A stretch of DNA of 64,000 nucleotides from NCBI GenBank assembly GCA_965202735.1, contig OZ241844.1, positions 2,604,001 to 2,668,000 on the forward strand, read 5' to 3'. The stretch comes from HK1 sp965202735. Lineage in GTDB: Bacteria > Pseudomonadota > Gammaproteobacteria > HK1. Of the stretch, positions 25,564-35,237 are shown one piece after another (within the stretch, counting starts at the first letter, position 1; each line of letters opens with the position of its first letter). The notes under the pieces were generated by a model, which saw only the letters and a list, made by a program, of their open reading frames with translations, was not told the origin of the DNA and did not search any database. The translations under genes and the position numbers were made by a program.

Positions 25564-26433
25564 TCAGCGGGCCTGCGCGCGGAAGCTCCCGATCGCCCGG
25601 CTCGCCACCGAGGCCATGACCAGCGCGCCGCCGATCAGGGTCGCGACGCTCGGCCGTTCGTCGATGACGAGCCACACCCACATCGGGGCCAGGATGAACT
25701 CGATGAGGACGAGCAGCATGAGCTCCGCCCCGGGGACGTGGCGCGAACTCCAGGCGAAGACCGCGTGCACGGTCCCGGAGAGCAGCGCGCCCCACAGGAA
25801 CAGCAGCGCGATGTCGTGCCGGGAGATCGAGAGCGCCCAGCCGCTCATGAACGCGGCGAAGGTCCCTCCGAGCACGGTGCCGAGGATGGCGACCGGCAGC
25901 ATGTTCACGCCGCGCCCCTTGCGCAGGATCACCACGAACGTCCCGAAGCTGAACGCGGCCATCACCGCGAGCGCGTTGCCGAGCAGGGTCCCCGCACCCA
26001 GCCCGTCCCACAGCATCACGCCCATTCCGACCAGCGCCACGCCCATCGCGATCCACAGGCCGCGCCCGACCCTCTCTCCCAGCACCATCCACCCGAGCAA
26101 TGCGGTGAAGAAGGGCGCCGCGCTCAGCAGGAACATGGTGTTCGCCACCGTGGTGAAGGTCAGGGACAGGATGAAGCAGGTGTTGACCAGGGCGATGGCC
26201 ACGCTTCCGAGCAACGCCCACGGCCGCAGCTCCCGAATTGCCGCGCGCACGCGCCCGCGGCTCTGGACGGTGAAGACGACGCACAGCGCGACCGCGAGAA
26301 AGCAGGACCGATAGAAGATGATCTGCCAGCCGCCGGCCGAGTCCATGGACCGCACGATCAGCCCGCTCCCGGAATTGGCGACCGAGCTGGCGATCACCAG
26401 GAGCAGGGCCAGCCGGTAGTGGTCGGTCGGCAT
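25564..26433 (-). CDS. EamA/DMT-family inner-membrane exporter
   Basis: A 289-residue protein with about ten hydrophobic segments in two EamA repeats. Examples are LLLVIASSVANSGSGLI, ALLGSVAIALVNTCFILSL, IAMGVALVGMGVMLW and LMLLVLIEFILAPMWVWLVI. DMT transporters export metabolites or amino acids, and the substrate cannot be inferred. ATG 26433 (MPTDHYRLALLL) is chosen because sequence upstream is arginine-rich and not membrane-like. It is alone on its strand between repeat copy B2 and an enolase-superfamily gene. Confidence 0.85.
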   Translation of the reverse strand: MPTDHYRLALLLVIASSVANSGSGLIVRSMDSAGGWQIIFYRSCFLAVALCVVFTVQSRGRVRAAIRELRPWALLGSVAIALVNTCFILSLTFTTVANTMFLLSAAPFFTALLGWMVLGERVGRGLWIAMGVALVGMGVMLWDGLGAGTLLGNALAVMAAFSFGTFVVILRKGRGVNMLPVAILGTVLGGTFAAFMSGWALSISRHDIALLFLWGALLSGTVHAVFAWSSRHVPGAELMLLVLIEFILAPMWVWLVIDERPSVATLIGGALVMASVASRAIGSFRAQAR

Positions 26434-26647
26434 CGTCCGAAGGTACGCGGCCGGGCCGGTGGTCAGGACGGCCCGATCGTCCACCGGCGCCCGTGCCAGC
26501 GGCACTCGGCGGGGGTGGCGGGCGCACCGGACGCGAAGGACTGGAAGCGCTGCCGGGCGTGCCCGCGGAGGAACGCGGGCCTTCTCTTCGACGGCACCGT
26601 CTCCATGGCCGGCCACCTCGACGAACGCCACATGACGCCATATGACC

Positions 26648-27805
26648 CTACATGTGGTCACCGGCTTCGGTGAACGACTCGTGCATGGTGACGAGATCGG
26701 ACAGATCGTCGACCGGCGACTCGACGCCGATCCCGGGGACGTCGACCATGTGGAGGCTCCCTTCGAAGATCCCGGTCGCGGGGTCGATGACGCGGGTGCG
26801 GAGCGGGTTCGGATTCGCGTCCACCTCCAGCAGGCCGTCCCCGCCCACCGCCGCGAGCACGTGCGCGGAGTGCATCAGCCCCACTCCCCCCGACAGCCAG
26901 TGCGGGCAGTAGGTGCGGCCGTGCCCGAGCGCACTGCGCGCGATGGCGAGGCATCCGTCCACGCCTCCCCACTTCCCGATGTCCGGCTGCACGAACTCCA
27001 GGTACGGGAACGCGGCCCGGAACGCGTCCATGTCGCGCAGGTTCTCGCCACCCGCGAGCGGGATCATGGTCGAGCCGCGGAGCACCCCCCAGTCGCCCGG
27101 CGCCGCCTCCGCGAGCATCGGCTCCTCCCACCAGTCGACCTCCATCTCCTCCAGCATCGGGACTTGGGCGATGGCCTCGCCGAGGGACCAGCGCTGGTTG
27201 GCGTCGACGAACAGCCGCTCGTCCTCCTTCAGCATGAGCCGCAGGCCGTGGAGGTTGCGGCGGTCCACCTCGTCGCCGAACCCGATCTTGACCTTGAACG
27301 CCCGATGTCCGGCCTCCCGCGCCCGCACCGTCATCTCCACGGAGTCGGTGGGGTTGAGCCCGCTCGCGTAGACGGGGACCGTCTCGGCCGCGTTCTCGTT
27401 CAGCGCGCGGCGAAGCGGCAGCCCCCTGCGCCGCGCCGTGAGGTCCCACAGCGCCTGGTTGACCGCCGCGAGGATGGAGGCGATCGGACCCGGCTCCGCG
27501 GACTGGACCGCGAGCACGCGCAGCCGGTCCGCGAGCCGGATGCAGAACGCGCCGGGGGTCTCGACCTTCGCCCCCAGCAGGGGCTCCGGCAGCACCCGGC
27601 AGGCGAGGGCCGCGCGGTACGCGCAGGTGATGCTCGGGAAGTTGCCCCACAGCTCGCCCCAGCCGGCATGGCCGTCGGTGTCCCCGATGCGCAGGAGGGC
27701 CGAGACCCGGGCCGGCATCGAGCCGAACGAGGTCGTCACCGGGGTGTCGATCTCCGCCTCCAGCGCGTACACGTCGAGGCGGGCGATCGTGAAGGCGTCG
27801 CTCAT
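26648..27805 (-). CDS. Mandelate racemase / muconate lactonizing enzyme family protein (enolase superfamily)
   Basis: A 385-residue enolase-superfamily enzyme. Landmarks are the KVK motif in FKVKIGFGDE, the metal ligands in LFVDANQRW (Asp), VDWWEEPM (Glu) and LAGGENL (Glu), and the C-terminal PHWLSGGVGL (His). The lid domain begins IARLDVYALEAEIDTPV. Such enzymes abstract a proton alpha to a carboxylate, as acid-sugar dehydratases, racemases or lactonizing enzymes; here the substrate is unknown. It is divergent from the D-amino-acid oxidoreductase, with 180 bp between starts. Confidence 0.87.
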   Translation of the reverse strand: MSDAFTIARLDVYALEAEIDTPVTTSFGSMPARVSALLRIGDTDGHAGWGELWGNFPSITCAYRAALACRVLPEPLLGAKVETPGAFCIRLADRLRVLAVQSAEPGPIASILAAVNQALWDLTARRRGLPLRRALNENAAETVPVYASGLNPTDSVEMTVRAREAGHRAFKVKIGFGDEVDRRNLHGLRLMLKEDERLFVDANQRWSLGEAIAQVPMLEEMEVDWWEEPMLAEAAPGDWGVLRGSTMIPLAGGENLRDMDAFRAAFPYLEFVQPDIGKWGGVDGCLAIARSALGHGRTYCPHWLSGGVGLMHSAHVLAAVGGDGLLEVDANPNPLRTRVIDPATGIFEGSLHMVDVPGIGVESPVDDLSDLVTMHESFTEAGDHM

Positions 27806-27987
27806 GGAACGGTCCTCCCGCGTAGAATACCGCCCATTCCGGTTCCGGGAAGCCCGGCGTCTCCCACCGCGGCCCGGATCTCTTCGAAACGATCATGGCC
27901 GGGGCGACCACCCCGCACGCATGAAAGGACACCGAGTGGCCCGGACCTTCCATGGCGAACGAGAGACCCCTCCGGGGAAGGGGCGTC

Positions 27988-29295
27988 ATGTCCACAGCAA
28001 CGGGCGGTTCTTCGAATGTCGTCATCGGCAGGCCGGCGCCGGCGGGCGGCTCACCCCACGTCGTCATCATCGGAGCCGGGGTGATCGGCGCCTGCACCGC
28101 GGCGTACCTCCAGCGGCAGGGCGCGCGGATCACGCTGATCGACCGGCAGACGCCGGGGGATGACGGCGCGGCGTCGTTCGGCAACGCCGGCTCGCTCTCG
28201 CCTTCATCCGTGGTCCCGACCCCGGCGCCGGGGATGCTGCCGAAGGTCCCGGGCTGGCTGCTGAAGGAGGATGGCCCGCTCACCATCCGCTGGTCGTATC
28301 TGCCGAAGCTGCTGCCATGGCTCATCGGATTCATCCGGGCCGGCGGCGATGCCGCGCATCAGCGCCGCGCCGCCGCCGCCCTTGCCGCGCTGCACGCCTC
28401 CACGCTCGAATTCCACGCCTCGCTCGCCGCCGACGCCAGCGTGCCGGAACTGGTCGCGCCGGTCGAGTACCTGCACGTCTACGGCTCCGAAGAGAGCTAC
28501 GCGGGCGCCGAGCGCGACTGGACCATGCGCCGCGAGCACGGCGCGGACTTCGAGGTGCTCGGCCGCGGCGAGCTGCACGAGGCGGAGCCCGACCTGGCGC
28601 CGCACTACCTCAAGGGGGTGCGCATCAAGGGACAGGGCCGCACCCTGAATCCGGGCCGGCTCGTTCGAGCGTACGTCGACCGGGTCGTCGCGAACGGCGG
28701 AGAGCTTCTGCGGGCCGAGGTCACCGACATCGAGACAGGCGGGAACCGGGTGCGCGCGGTCCGCACCGGCGACGGGACCATCGAAGGCGATGCGTTCGTG
28801 CTCTCGGCCGGAGCGTTCTCGCGCCGGCTCACCGACCGGCTCGGCCTCGGCCTGCCGCTCGACACCGAGCGCGGCTACCACGTCACCTGCCCGGACCCCG
28901 GCGTCACCGTCTCGCATACGGTGATGGAGGCGGACAGCAAGTTCGTCGCGAACCCGATGGCGATGGGGGTGCGGTTCGCGGGCATGGTGGAGATGGCGGG
29001 CGTGGACGCCCCGGCGAACCCGCGCCGCGCCGAGGTCATCAAGCGGCTCGCCAGGCGCATGTACCCGAGGCTCTGGCTCGACGGCGCGACCCAGTGGATG
29101 GGACGGCGCCCGAGCATGCCGGACGGGCTCCCGGTCATCGGCCCCTCGCCGCGCCACGAGAACCTGTGGCTCGCGTTCGGGCACGGCCACACCGGCATGG
29201 TCGCCGGGCCGATGACCGGCCGGATCGTCGCCGGCATGATCACCGGCCCGATGCCGAACATCGACGTGACGCCGTTCCGCGCGGACCGGTTCTGA
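27988..29295 (+). CDS. FAD-dependent D-amino-acid dehydrogenase (DadA-like)
   Basis: A 435-residue DAO-fold flavoprotein. The dinucleotide motif VVIIGAGVIGACTAAYLQRQ is near residue 25, followed by SFGNAGSLSPSSVVPTPAPG, typical of DadA-type D-amino-acid dehydrogenases. The C-terminal WMGRRPSMPDGLPVIGPSP then FGHGHTGMVAGP closes the FAD site. Such enzymes sit at the inner membrane and pass electrons to the respiratory chain. ATG 27988 is preferred (GAAGGGG upstream); ATG 27952 is possible. Substrates could be D-amino acids or related imino acids. Confidence 0.85.
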   Translation: MSTATGGSSNVVIGRPAPAGGSPHVVIIGAGVIGACTAAYLQRQGARITLIDRQTPGDDGAASFGNAGSLSPSSVVPTPAPGMLPKVPGWLLKEDGPLTIRWSYLPKLLPWLIGFIRAGGDAAHQRRAAAALAALHASTLEFHASLAADASVPELVAPVEYLHVYGSEESYAGAERDWTMRREHGADFEVLGRGELHEAEPDLAPHYLKGVRIKGQGRTLNPGRLVRAYVDRVVANGGELLRAEVTDIETGGNRVRAVRTGDGTIEGDAFVLSAGAFSRRLTDRLGLGLPLDTERGYHVTCPDPGVTVSHTVMEADSKFVANPMAMGVRFAGMVEMAGVDAPANPRRAEVIKRLARRMYPRLWLDGATQWMGRRPSMPDGLPVIGPSPRHENLWLAFGHGHTGMVAGPMTGRIVAGMITGPMPNIDVTPFRADRF

Positions 29296-29578
29296 ACACG
29301 GGCGGCCGGACGGGCGCCTCGTTCCCGGAGTGTGTCCCGACCCGAATGGCTCTTCGCGCGGAGGCTCACGAAAGCAACGAAATCGAGCGAACACGGTTGC
29401 GGGCCTGACTCGACGAACCAGTCCAGGACATCCGCTTCCTCGCGGCCTACGCCTGATGTACCCTGCGTCCATTCCCTCGCGCGGGCGTTTTCGGCCATCC
29501 TTGGCGGCACCACTCGGAACCCTGCGCGGAATCGTGCGCGTGTGTTCCGGCATCATCCAACCCGTGCGGAGGATCGCG
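29296..29578. other. Intergenic stretch ahead of the type II RM locus
   Basis: About 280 bp. GC drops relative to the neighbours, and no gene or repeat is recognised. A good ribosome site (GGAGGA) for the methyltransferase lies at its right end. Confidence 0.4.
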
Positions 29579-31039
29579 ATGGCTCGCCTCTCGCGAAAGC
29601 AGGCCGGCGCCTACTACACACCGGAACGGGTCGTCTCCAGCCTTGTTCGGTGGGCCGTTCGCGACAGGAGCGACCGGCTGCTCGATCCGTCCTGCGGCGA
29701 CGGCCGCTTCATCGCCTCCCATCGGAACAGCGTCGGTGTCGAGCAGGACACCGAAGCCGCAGCCGTGGCGAAGGAGCGTGCTCCCGGTGGAATGGTCCAC
29801 GAAGCGGAGTTCTTTGCGTGGGCTGCACACACCCACGAGAGATTCGAATGCGCAGCAGGCAACCCGCCGTTCATTCGCTATCAGACATTCAAGGGCGAGG
29901 TGCGGAGGCGCGCGCTCGAGCTGTGCGCCAGCCGCGGCGCGAAGTTCTCCGGGCTCACCGCATCATGGGCGCCATTTCTCGTGGCGACGGCGAGTCTGCT
30001 GAAGCCGGGTGGACGCATGGCGTTTGTGGTGCCGGCGTCCATTGGCCACGCACCCCATGCCACGCCATTGCTCGACTACCTCGTCGAACACTTCGACGAC
30101 GTTCGGATTACCGCCATCCGCTCCAAGCTGTTTCCGGATCTCTCGGAAGACTGCTGGCTGCTCCATGCGGACGGCTTCGGAGGGAGTACGACGAAGCTAT
30201 GCTTCTCCGTGCTCGACTACTTCAAGTCTCCCGCGGCGCCTTGCGAGACCATGTCGGTCCCGGTCACCGAGTGGCGCGAGTCGTGGAGCCGCCGTCTTCG
30301 CCCGTATTTCCTGCCCGCGAATGTCCGCGATGCCTATCGCGCCGCCGCCTCGGACGCCGACTCACTGCGTTTCGGCGACATCGCTTCCATCGGAATCGGA
30401 TATGTCAGTGGCGCCAACGACTTCTTCCACCTCCGGCCTTCGGATGCCGAGGCGTGGAGCATCCCGGATCGCCTTCTCCATCCGACCGTGCGAAACAGCC
30501 GGGTACTGCCGCCCGGAGACTTGACTGCTCAGACCGTCGACGGATGGCGGCGTTGCGATGAGCCCATGATGCTCCTTCGAATTCCGAAGGGCGTCGAATT
30601 GCCGAGCAGTGTTTCGCGATACCTGGACACCGACAGGGGCAGACAGGTGCGTGGCGGATACAAGTGCCGCATGCGCACTCCGTGGTACTCGGTTCCCGAC
30701 GTGCAGGTACCCGATTTCTTTCTGGCCTACATGTCCGGGCGCACGCCGAGCCTGGTTCGGAACTCGGCGGCGGCGACCTGCACGAACGCCGTGCACAGCG
30801 TTCGCGTTCGCAACCGGAAGGCCGTGCGCCGGATCATCGAAAACTGGGACACGCCGTTCGTCCGGTTGAGCTGCGAGCTTGAAGGGCATCCGCTCGGCGG
30901 CGGCATGCTGAAGCTTGAACCGCGCGAAGCCACGAAGGTCGTGTTTCCGGCACCGGCCATGGCATCGGAGCTGTCCACGGCGGAAACGAAGGAAGCCGTC
31001 TCGACGATGCGCAAGTGGAGACACTATGCCGCCCAGTAG
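29579..31039 (+). CDS. Type II N6-adenine DNA methyltransferase
   Basis: A 486-residue gamma/Eco57I-like class amino-methyltransferase. It starts MARLSRKQAGAYYTPERVV, containing motif X, then LLDPSCGDGRFIAS (motif I, SAM binding) and AAGNPPFIRYQ (motif IV, catalytic NPPF). LLKPGGRMAFVVPASIGH follows (motif VI-VIII region). The C-terminal half, from about residue 230, would hold target recognition. The start is supported by GGAGGA 8 bp upstream. The stop overlaps the start of the endonuclease gene by 14 bp, the usual coupled arrangement of a type II RM pair. The partner nuclease is broken, so this may now be a solitary methylase. Confidence 0.88.
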   Translation: MARLSRKQAGAYYTPERVVSSLVRWAVRDRSDRLLDPSCGDGRFIASHRNSVGVEQDTEAAAVAKERAPGGMVHEAEFFAWAAHTHERFECAAGNPPFIRYQTFKGEVRRRALELCASRGAKFSGLTASWAPFLVATASLLKPGGRMAFVVPASIGHAPHATPLLDYLVEHFDDVRITAIRSKLFPDLSEDCWLLHADGFGGSTTKLCFSVLDYFKSPAAPCETMSVPVTEWRESWSRRLRPYFLPANVRDAYRAAASDADSLRFGDIASIGIGYVSGANDFFHLRPSDAEAWSIPDRLLHPTVRNSRVLPPGDLTAQTVDGWRRCDEPMMLLRIPKGVELPSSVSRYLDTDRGRQVRGGYKCRMRTPWYSVPDVQVPDFFLAYMSGRTPSLVRNSAAATCTNAVHSVRVRNRKAVRRIIENWDTPFVRLSCELEGHPLGGGMLKLEPREATKVVFPAPAMASELSTAETKEAVSTMRKWRHYAAQ

Positions 31040-31552
31040 CGACCAGCGAACGGCAGCGGGTCCGCGCGTATGCCAGTGGGTCAATCAAGCTGACGCCCTC
31101 GAGCACTTCGTCCTGTACGACGGACCCACGCAAAGCCAGCAGCACATCAAGCCCCTCCATTGGTACGTCGCTTGCCGTCTCGTTCTGGAAGGCGGATTTC
31201 ACCCGGATGAGATCAAGCCCCGGCCGCCGTTCACCGTGACCAGACGGCGCGATCAGTACCTCCTCCACTTCGACCCGGGCGCTGCGACCGGAGGCGAAGC
31301 GACGGTTCTCGGCGGACTGAAGACGAAGAACGTTGATGTCGTGATCAGCAAGGATGGACTCGGACCCATCCTCGCCGTCTCCTGCAAGGGGATGACGGGC
31401 GCTTTCCGGAATCTCACCAATCGCATGGAAGAAACGATTGGGGAATGCACGAACCTGCACATCACCTACCCGGCCCTCGTGTTCGGATATCTGTTCGTCA
31501 TCCGTGCCAACGAAGCGCCCGATGCGGAGGCGTCGGCGAATCCGTCTCCAGA

Positions 31553-33153
31553 GGGTGTAGATCTAGAACTGACACGAGCTAATACTCCTAAATGATCGAA
31601 TTCTAAAGATTTGTGGAAAACGCCAGACGAAGAAGAACCCGTCTCCGGTGACACTTTGTCACCGCAGGCAAGCTCAGAGGGGAAGACGGGGCAGTGATCC
31701 TCTGCAACAATGCTGTGCGCGAAATCCCAACACTGTGGAGGGCTGCCCCAATGGAAGTATCCCATACGCCGACCGACAAACCCACTCCCCAAGATGTCTG
31801 GAGCGTGCTCGAAGCACTCCCCCGGCGCGTGAGTGCGCTGCTGAAGAAGTACGAATCGTCCGACACGCATTCGTTCGAGAACTTCGAGCGCGAGCTCCAC
31901 GCCCTGTTCGCCCGCACCGAGTGCGCGGTCACCGAACAGGCGCTCGCCCGACACGACGTGGACCTGCCGTTCGTGCTCATCGACGGCGAGGTCCATCGCC
32001 GGGCGTGTCGCAGTGCCCAGACCTACCTCACCACCGCCGGCCCGGTGTCGGTGACCCGCACGCTGTACCGGGCGCGGCGCGGGGCGCGGGCAGTGGCGGC
32101 GCTGGAGCGCCGGGTGGGCATCGTCGAGGGGTACTGGACGCCGCTCGCGGCGCGCCACGGTGCGCTGCTGGTCTCGCATCTGACCCCGCGAGACGCCGAG
32201 CAGGTGCTGGCCACCCTCGGGCCGATGCAGCCGTCGAAGAGCAGCCTCGACCGGCTGCCCAAGGCGCTGTCGGCGCGCTGGGAGGCGCAGCGCGAGACGT
32301 TCGAGACCACGGTGCGCGAGGCCAGCGTCGCGGTGCCGGAGGCGGCCCGTGCGGTGGTGGTCTCGCTCGACGGGGTGATGGCGCCGATGCGCGGCGGATA
32401 CCGCGAGGCGGGCTGTGCCACGGTCTCGCTGGTCGATGCCCAGGGCGAGCGGCTGTACAGCGTGCGCATGGGCCGGATGCCGCAGCCGCGCAAGGCGAGC
32501 CTCAAGGCGATGGTTGCCGCCGAGGTCGCGGCGGTGCGCGCCCCGCGCCCGGACCTCACCGTGGTCAAGCTCGCCGACGGGGCGAAGGACAACTGGACGT
32601 TCCTCTCCGGTGCGCTGCCCGAGGGCGTCGAACTCATCGACTTCTACCACGCCGTCGAGCAGCTCAGCGACGCCTTCGACGCCGCCTACGGCACCGCCTC
32701 GCCCAAGGCGGCGACGCAGCTCAACACCTATCGCCACCGGCTGCGTCATGAGCCCGCCGGGGTCGAGCGGGTCATCCGCGCGCTGGTGCATCTGCGCACG
32801 AGATATCCCGACGAGGAGCGCATCGCACAGGTGCTCGGCTACTTCCGCGGCAATCGCCACCGCATGGGCTACGCCGAGGCCAAGGCGCGGGGCCTGCCCA
32901 TCGGCTCCGGGGTCGTCGAGGCGGCCTGCAAGACCTTGGTCACCGAACGGCTCAAGCGCTCCGGGATGCGCTGGGGCCTGCCCGGCGGGCAAGCCATTCT
33001 CACCCTGCGCTCGCTCGTGCAGAGCCAACGATTCGACCATGCATGGCCTGTGCTCGCGGAAACGTATCGAGCCGACGTGGCTTGTCCTGACAATGTCGTA
33101 CCCCTTCGACGGACATACCTTCATTGATACTGATCAGTTCCGGGGGCACACCC
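31553..33153 (+). mobile_element. ISKra4-family insertion sequence with 8-bp target duplication
   Basis: A 1601-bp element. Its ends share GGGTGT, seven variable bases, then GAACTGA (right end read in complement). The direct repeat TCTCCAGA flanks it at 31545-31552 and 33154-33161. It contains one transposase gene in the same direction as the interrupted endonuclease. Confidence 0.93.
31751..33127 (+). CDS. ISKra4-family transposase
   Basis: A 458-residue DDE transposase from ATG 31751. Family landmarks are VVVSLDGVMAPMRGGYREAG (first Asp), VVKLADGAKDNWTFL (second Asp), IDFYHAVEQLSDAF, and the C-terminal GLPIGSGVVEAACKTLVTER with LKRSGMRWGLPGGQAIL. It looks complete and potentially active. 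Confidence 0.9.
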   Translation: MEVSHTPTDKPTPQDVWSVLEALPRRVSALLKKYESSDTHSFENFERELHALFARTECAVTEQALARHDVDLPFVLIDGEVHRRACRSAQTYLTTAGPVSVTRTLYRARRGARAVAALERRVGIVEGYWTPLAARHGALLVSHLTPRDAEQVLATLGPMQPSKSSLDRLPKALSARWEAQRETFETTVREASVAVPEAARAVVVSLDGVMAPMRGGYREAGCATVSLVDAQGERLYSVRMGRMPQPRKASLKAMVAAEVAAVRAPRPDLTVVKLADGAKDNWTFLSGALPEGVELIDFYHAVEQLSDAFDAAYGTASPKAATQLNTYRHRLRHEPAGVERVIRALVHLRTRYPDEERIAQVLGYFRGNRHRMGYAEAKARGLPIGSGVVEAACKTLVTERLKRSGMRWGLPGGQAILTLRSLVQSQRFDHAWPVLAETYRADVACPDNVVPLRRTYLH

Positions 33154-33630
33154 TCTCCAGACCAGCGTCCGGTGCGGCCAGTCGCCGCCAACGATATTGC
33201 GATTACGGAATCCCGCAAGCCCGTGGAGTCGATTGTCCGATTCCACTCGGCACTCGGCGCACTCACCGGACGCAACGGCATCCGAGAGGAGGCGAGTCGA
33301 TACGAGGCCATTGCTCTCGCGCTGATCGACACCCGCGACGGCGCTGTCGGACATCCACTGCCGGAATTCCCTCCACTGGACAGCCCGCTACATCTCGGAC
33401 ACTTCTTCGAGACCCTCAATCGACGCTACGACGAGCGCTACGTCTACAGTGCGCCGGACCTCGAGTCGAAGACGCGACGGCTGCAATGGTCTCCCGACTC
33501 CCCGGCTCTGGAAGCCGGCGTGAGCAAGGCTCTCGAATATCAGGTCAGGATCACCGGTGGCTGAGGGCGGTGATCGAAGCAAGGCTGCCGCCAACCGCAC
33601 CCGGAGCGGCCGGACCGGGCCCTCCTTCCC

Positions 33631-34890
33631 TCAGGCCTCCCAGAGCATCCTGACCGGCATTGCGAACAGCCCGGGAGCCGTTTGCTGAATGCGCTCGCCA
33701 TCGTGAAGGACGATGCCGCAGGCGAACCGGTCACCCACGGTCTCCTTCAGGCGTCGCAGTCCGTTGAAGTCCCGGGGACGCGCCGTCGCCGCCGCCTTGA
33801 CTTCGATCCCCACAACCGCGCCCGGGGAACGCTCCAGGACCAGATCGATCTCGACGCCGTCCTTGTCGCGATAGTGGCTGACGGTCGTCGTTTCGTCCGA
33901 GAGGGCGATGGCCTTGGCGATCTCCCCGTGCACGAAGCTCTCCAGAAGCGGCCCCAGCTTCCGGCGGTCCCGCGCGATATCCGCGGCGTCCGTCCGCAGC
34001 AGCGCCGCGAGCAGGCCGGAATCCAGAAATTGCAGCTTCGGCGTCCTGACAAGCCGCTTCAGCCGGTTGCTGTGCCAGGCGCGGACGCGCCGGACCAGGA
34101 ACATGTGCTCCAGCAGGACCAGCCAGCGGTCCACGGTCTTGCCGTCCACGCCGAGGCGCGCGCCAAGGCCGGACATGTTGAGCAACTGGCCTGCCGATAC
34201 GGCCGCGTGGTCGATCAGGTGGACCATCTCGTCGCGCTTTCCGACCGGAGAGATATCGGGGACATCGCGTTCGGCCAGCGCCCGCGCGTAGGCGCGCAGC
34301 CAGGAACGGCGCCGGGCCGGGACGGGCCGGGAGAGCGCCGCCGGATAGCCGCCGGAAACGACCCGGTCGATCAGAGCGGGCGTCGGCCCCGTCTCCTCGA
34401 TGGCCGGAAAGTCGCCGGCAAAGGCCCGGTCGAGGAATCGCGGCGGGGTGACGCCGGCAACCTCGGCTTGGGAGAACGGAAGAAGCTCGACGGTCTCGAC
34501 GCGCCCGGCCAGCGAATCCGGAGAAACCGCGTCCTTGAACAGGTTGACCGAGCCCGTGATCAGGTACCGCCCGGGACCAGGACGCTCGTCGACGTCATTC
34601 TTGAGCGCCAGGATCAGGTTCGGCGCGCGCTGGATCTCGTCGATCGCCGCACCTGACAGGCCCTGGACGAAGCCCGCCGGGTCGTCCCGGGCGAACCGCC
34701 TGAACTGGTCGTCGTCCAGCGAGACGAACGCGCGGCCGTCGTCATCGGCGATGCGGCGCACCAGCGTCGTCTTGCCCGACTGGCGCGGTCCCACGACGGC
34801 GACGATCCGGGTGTCGGTGAGCGCGAGACGGACGGGCGCCTCGGCGTGCCGCGTCAAAAAGGTTTCGTCAGGGGTCGTCCGGCTTGACAC
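33631..34890 (-). CDS. AAA ATPase with DUF4143-type C-terminal domain
   Basis: A 419-residue ATPase starting at GTG 34890. Walker A is VVGPRQSGKTTLVRRI (residues 32-47), Walker B is AIDEIQRAPNLI, and sensor-like LITGSVNLF follows. After a winged-helix-like middle (LLNMSGLGARLGVDGKTVDR) comes a PD-(D/E)XK-like end: HYRDKDGVEIDLVLE and VVGIEVKAAATARPRDF. The Asp and Glu-X-Lys of that domain are intact. These proteins are common in bacteria and often mobile; their role is unclear, and toxin-like or defence functions have been suggested. A 22-bp direct-repeat array overlaps the start codon and covers the promoter region. Confidence 0.85.
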   Translation of the reverse strand: MSSRTTPDETFLTRHAEAPVRLALTDTRIVAVVGPRQSGKTTLVRRIADDDGRAFVSLDDDQFRRFARDDPAGFVQGLSGAAIDEIQRAPNLILALKNDVDERPGPGRYLITGSVNLFKDAVSPDSLAGRVETVELLPFSQAEVAGVTPPRFLDRAFAGDFPAIEETGPTPALIDRVVSGGYPAALSRPVPARRRSWLRAYARALAERDVPDISPVGKRDEMVHLIDHAAVSAGQLLNMSGLGARLGVDGKTVDRWLVLLEHMFLVRRVRAWHSNRLKRLVRTPKLQFLDSGLLAALLRTDAADIARDRRKLGPLLESFVHGEIAKAIALSDETTTVSHYRDKDGVEIDLVLERSPGAVVGIEVKAAATARPRDFNGLRRLKETVGDRFACGIVLHDGERIQQTAPGLFAMPVRMLWEA

Positions 34891-35022
34891 AATGCTTCGT
34901 CCAATTCGGAATCATTGTCCGTCTGATTCGGAATCACCTATCGTCCAATTCGGAATCGTTGCCCGTCTGATTCGGAATCATTGTCCGTCCAATCCGGAAT
35001 CTCTGTCCGTCTGATCCGGAAT
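34890..35022. repeat. Array of six 22-bp direct repeats at the ATPase start
   Basis: Units run 34890-34912, 34913-34934, 34935-34956, 34957-34978, 34979-35000 and 35001-35022. Each ends in TTCGGAAT or TCCGGAAT. Odd and even units alternate CGTCCAATTCGGAAT and CGTCTGATTCGGAAT, giving a 44-bp higher order. Most units contain the palindrome ATTCGGAAT. The array is AT-richer than its surroundings and sits directly upstream of the DUF4143 ATPase start codon. Confidence 0.93.
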
Positions 35023-35114
35023 ATATCACCGCTCCCTCCGGAGATCGCACTCGAATCTCCGCGCCTGCGCGGCATTGCGCGCCGGGTCCGGGGGACGGGG
35101 TCTTCTCCGCCGGG

Positions 35115-35237
35115 CAGCAATTCCCGCCGGCCCCCGGAGAGGCCGCACCATGGTGGAATTCCGGTGCGATTTCGACCCTCGGGGCGCCGGGTCGAGGGGG
35201 AGCTCGGGAGCATGTCTCCGCCTGGCGGGAATGGCTG
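35115..35237. mobile_element. MITE-like family B, copy 3
   Basis: A 123-bp element with ends CAGCAATTCCCGCC and GGCGGGAATGGCTG. An exact 9-bp direct repeat TCCGCCGGG flanks it (35106-35114 and 35238-35246). It has the same orientation as copy 2. Confidence 0.95.

Larger units (their letters stand above)
31026..33564 (+). pseudogene. Type II restriction endonuclease gene split by an ISKra4-type element
   Basis: The two pieces are 31026-31552 and 33162-33564. Excising the insertion with one copy of its 8-bp duplication (TCTCCAGA) gives an uninterrupted 309-residue protein through NPSPDQRPVRPVAANDIAI. A candidate PD-(D/E)XK core is KNVDVVISKDGLGPILAVSC then KGM, with Asp, then a Ser-X-Lys or Cys-Lys variant in place of the usual Glu-X-Lys. 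GAFRNLTNRMEETIGECTNL and the C-terminal HLGHFFETLNRRYDERYVY are strong coding signals. The gene follows the methyltransferase with a 14-bp overlap, which supports the endonuclease role. Its specificity is unknown and no named subfamily is recognised. Confidence 0.8.

Noticed and set aside
34890..35022. Could the 22-bp array be a CRISPR?
   Set aside because: Units are contiguous with no unique spacers, too short, and there are no cas genes.
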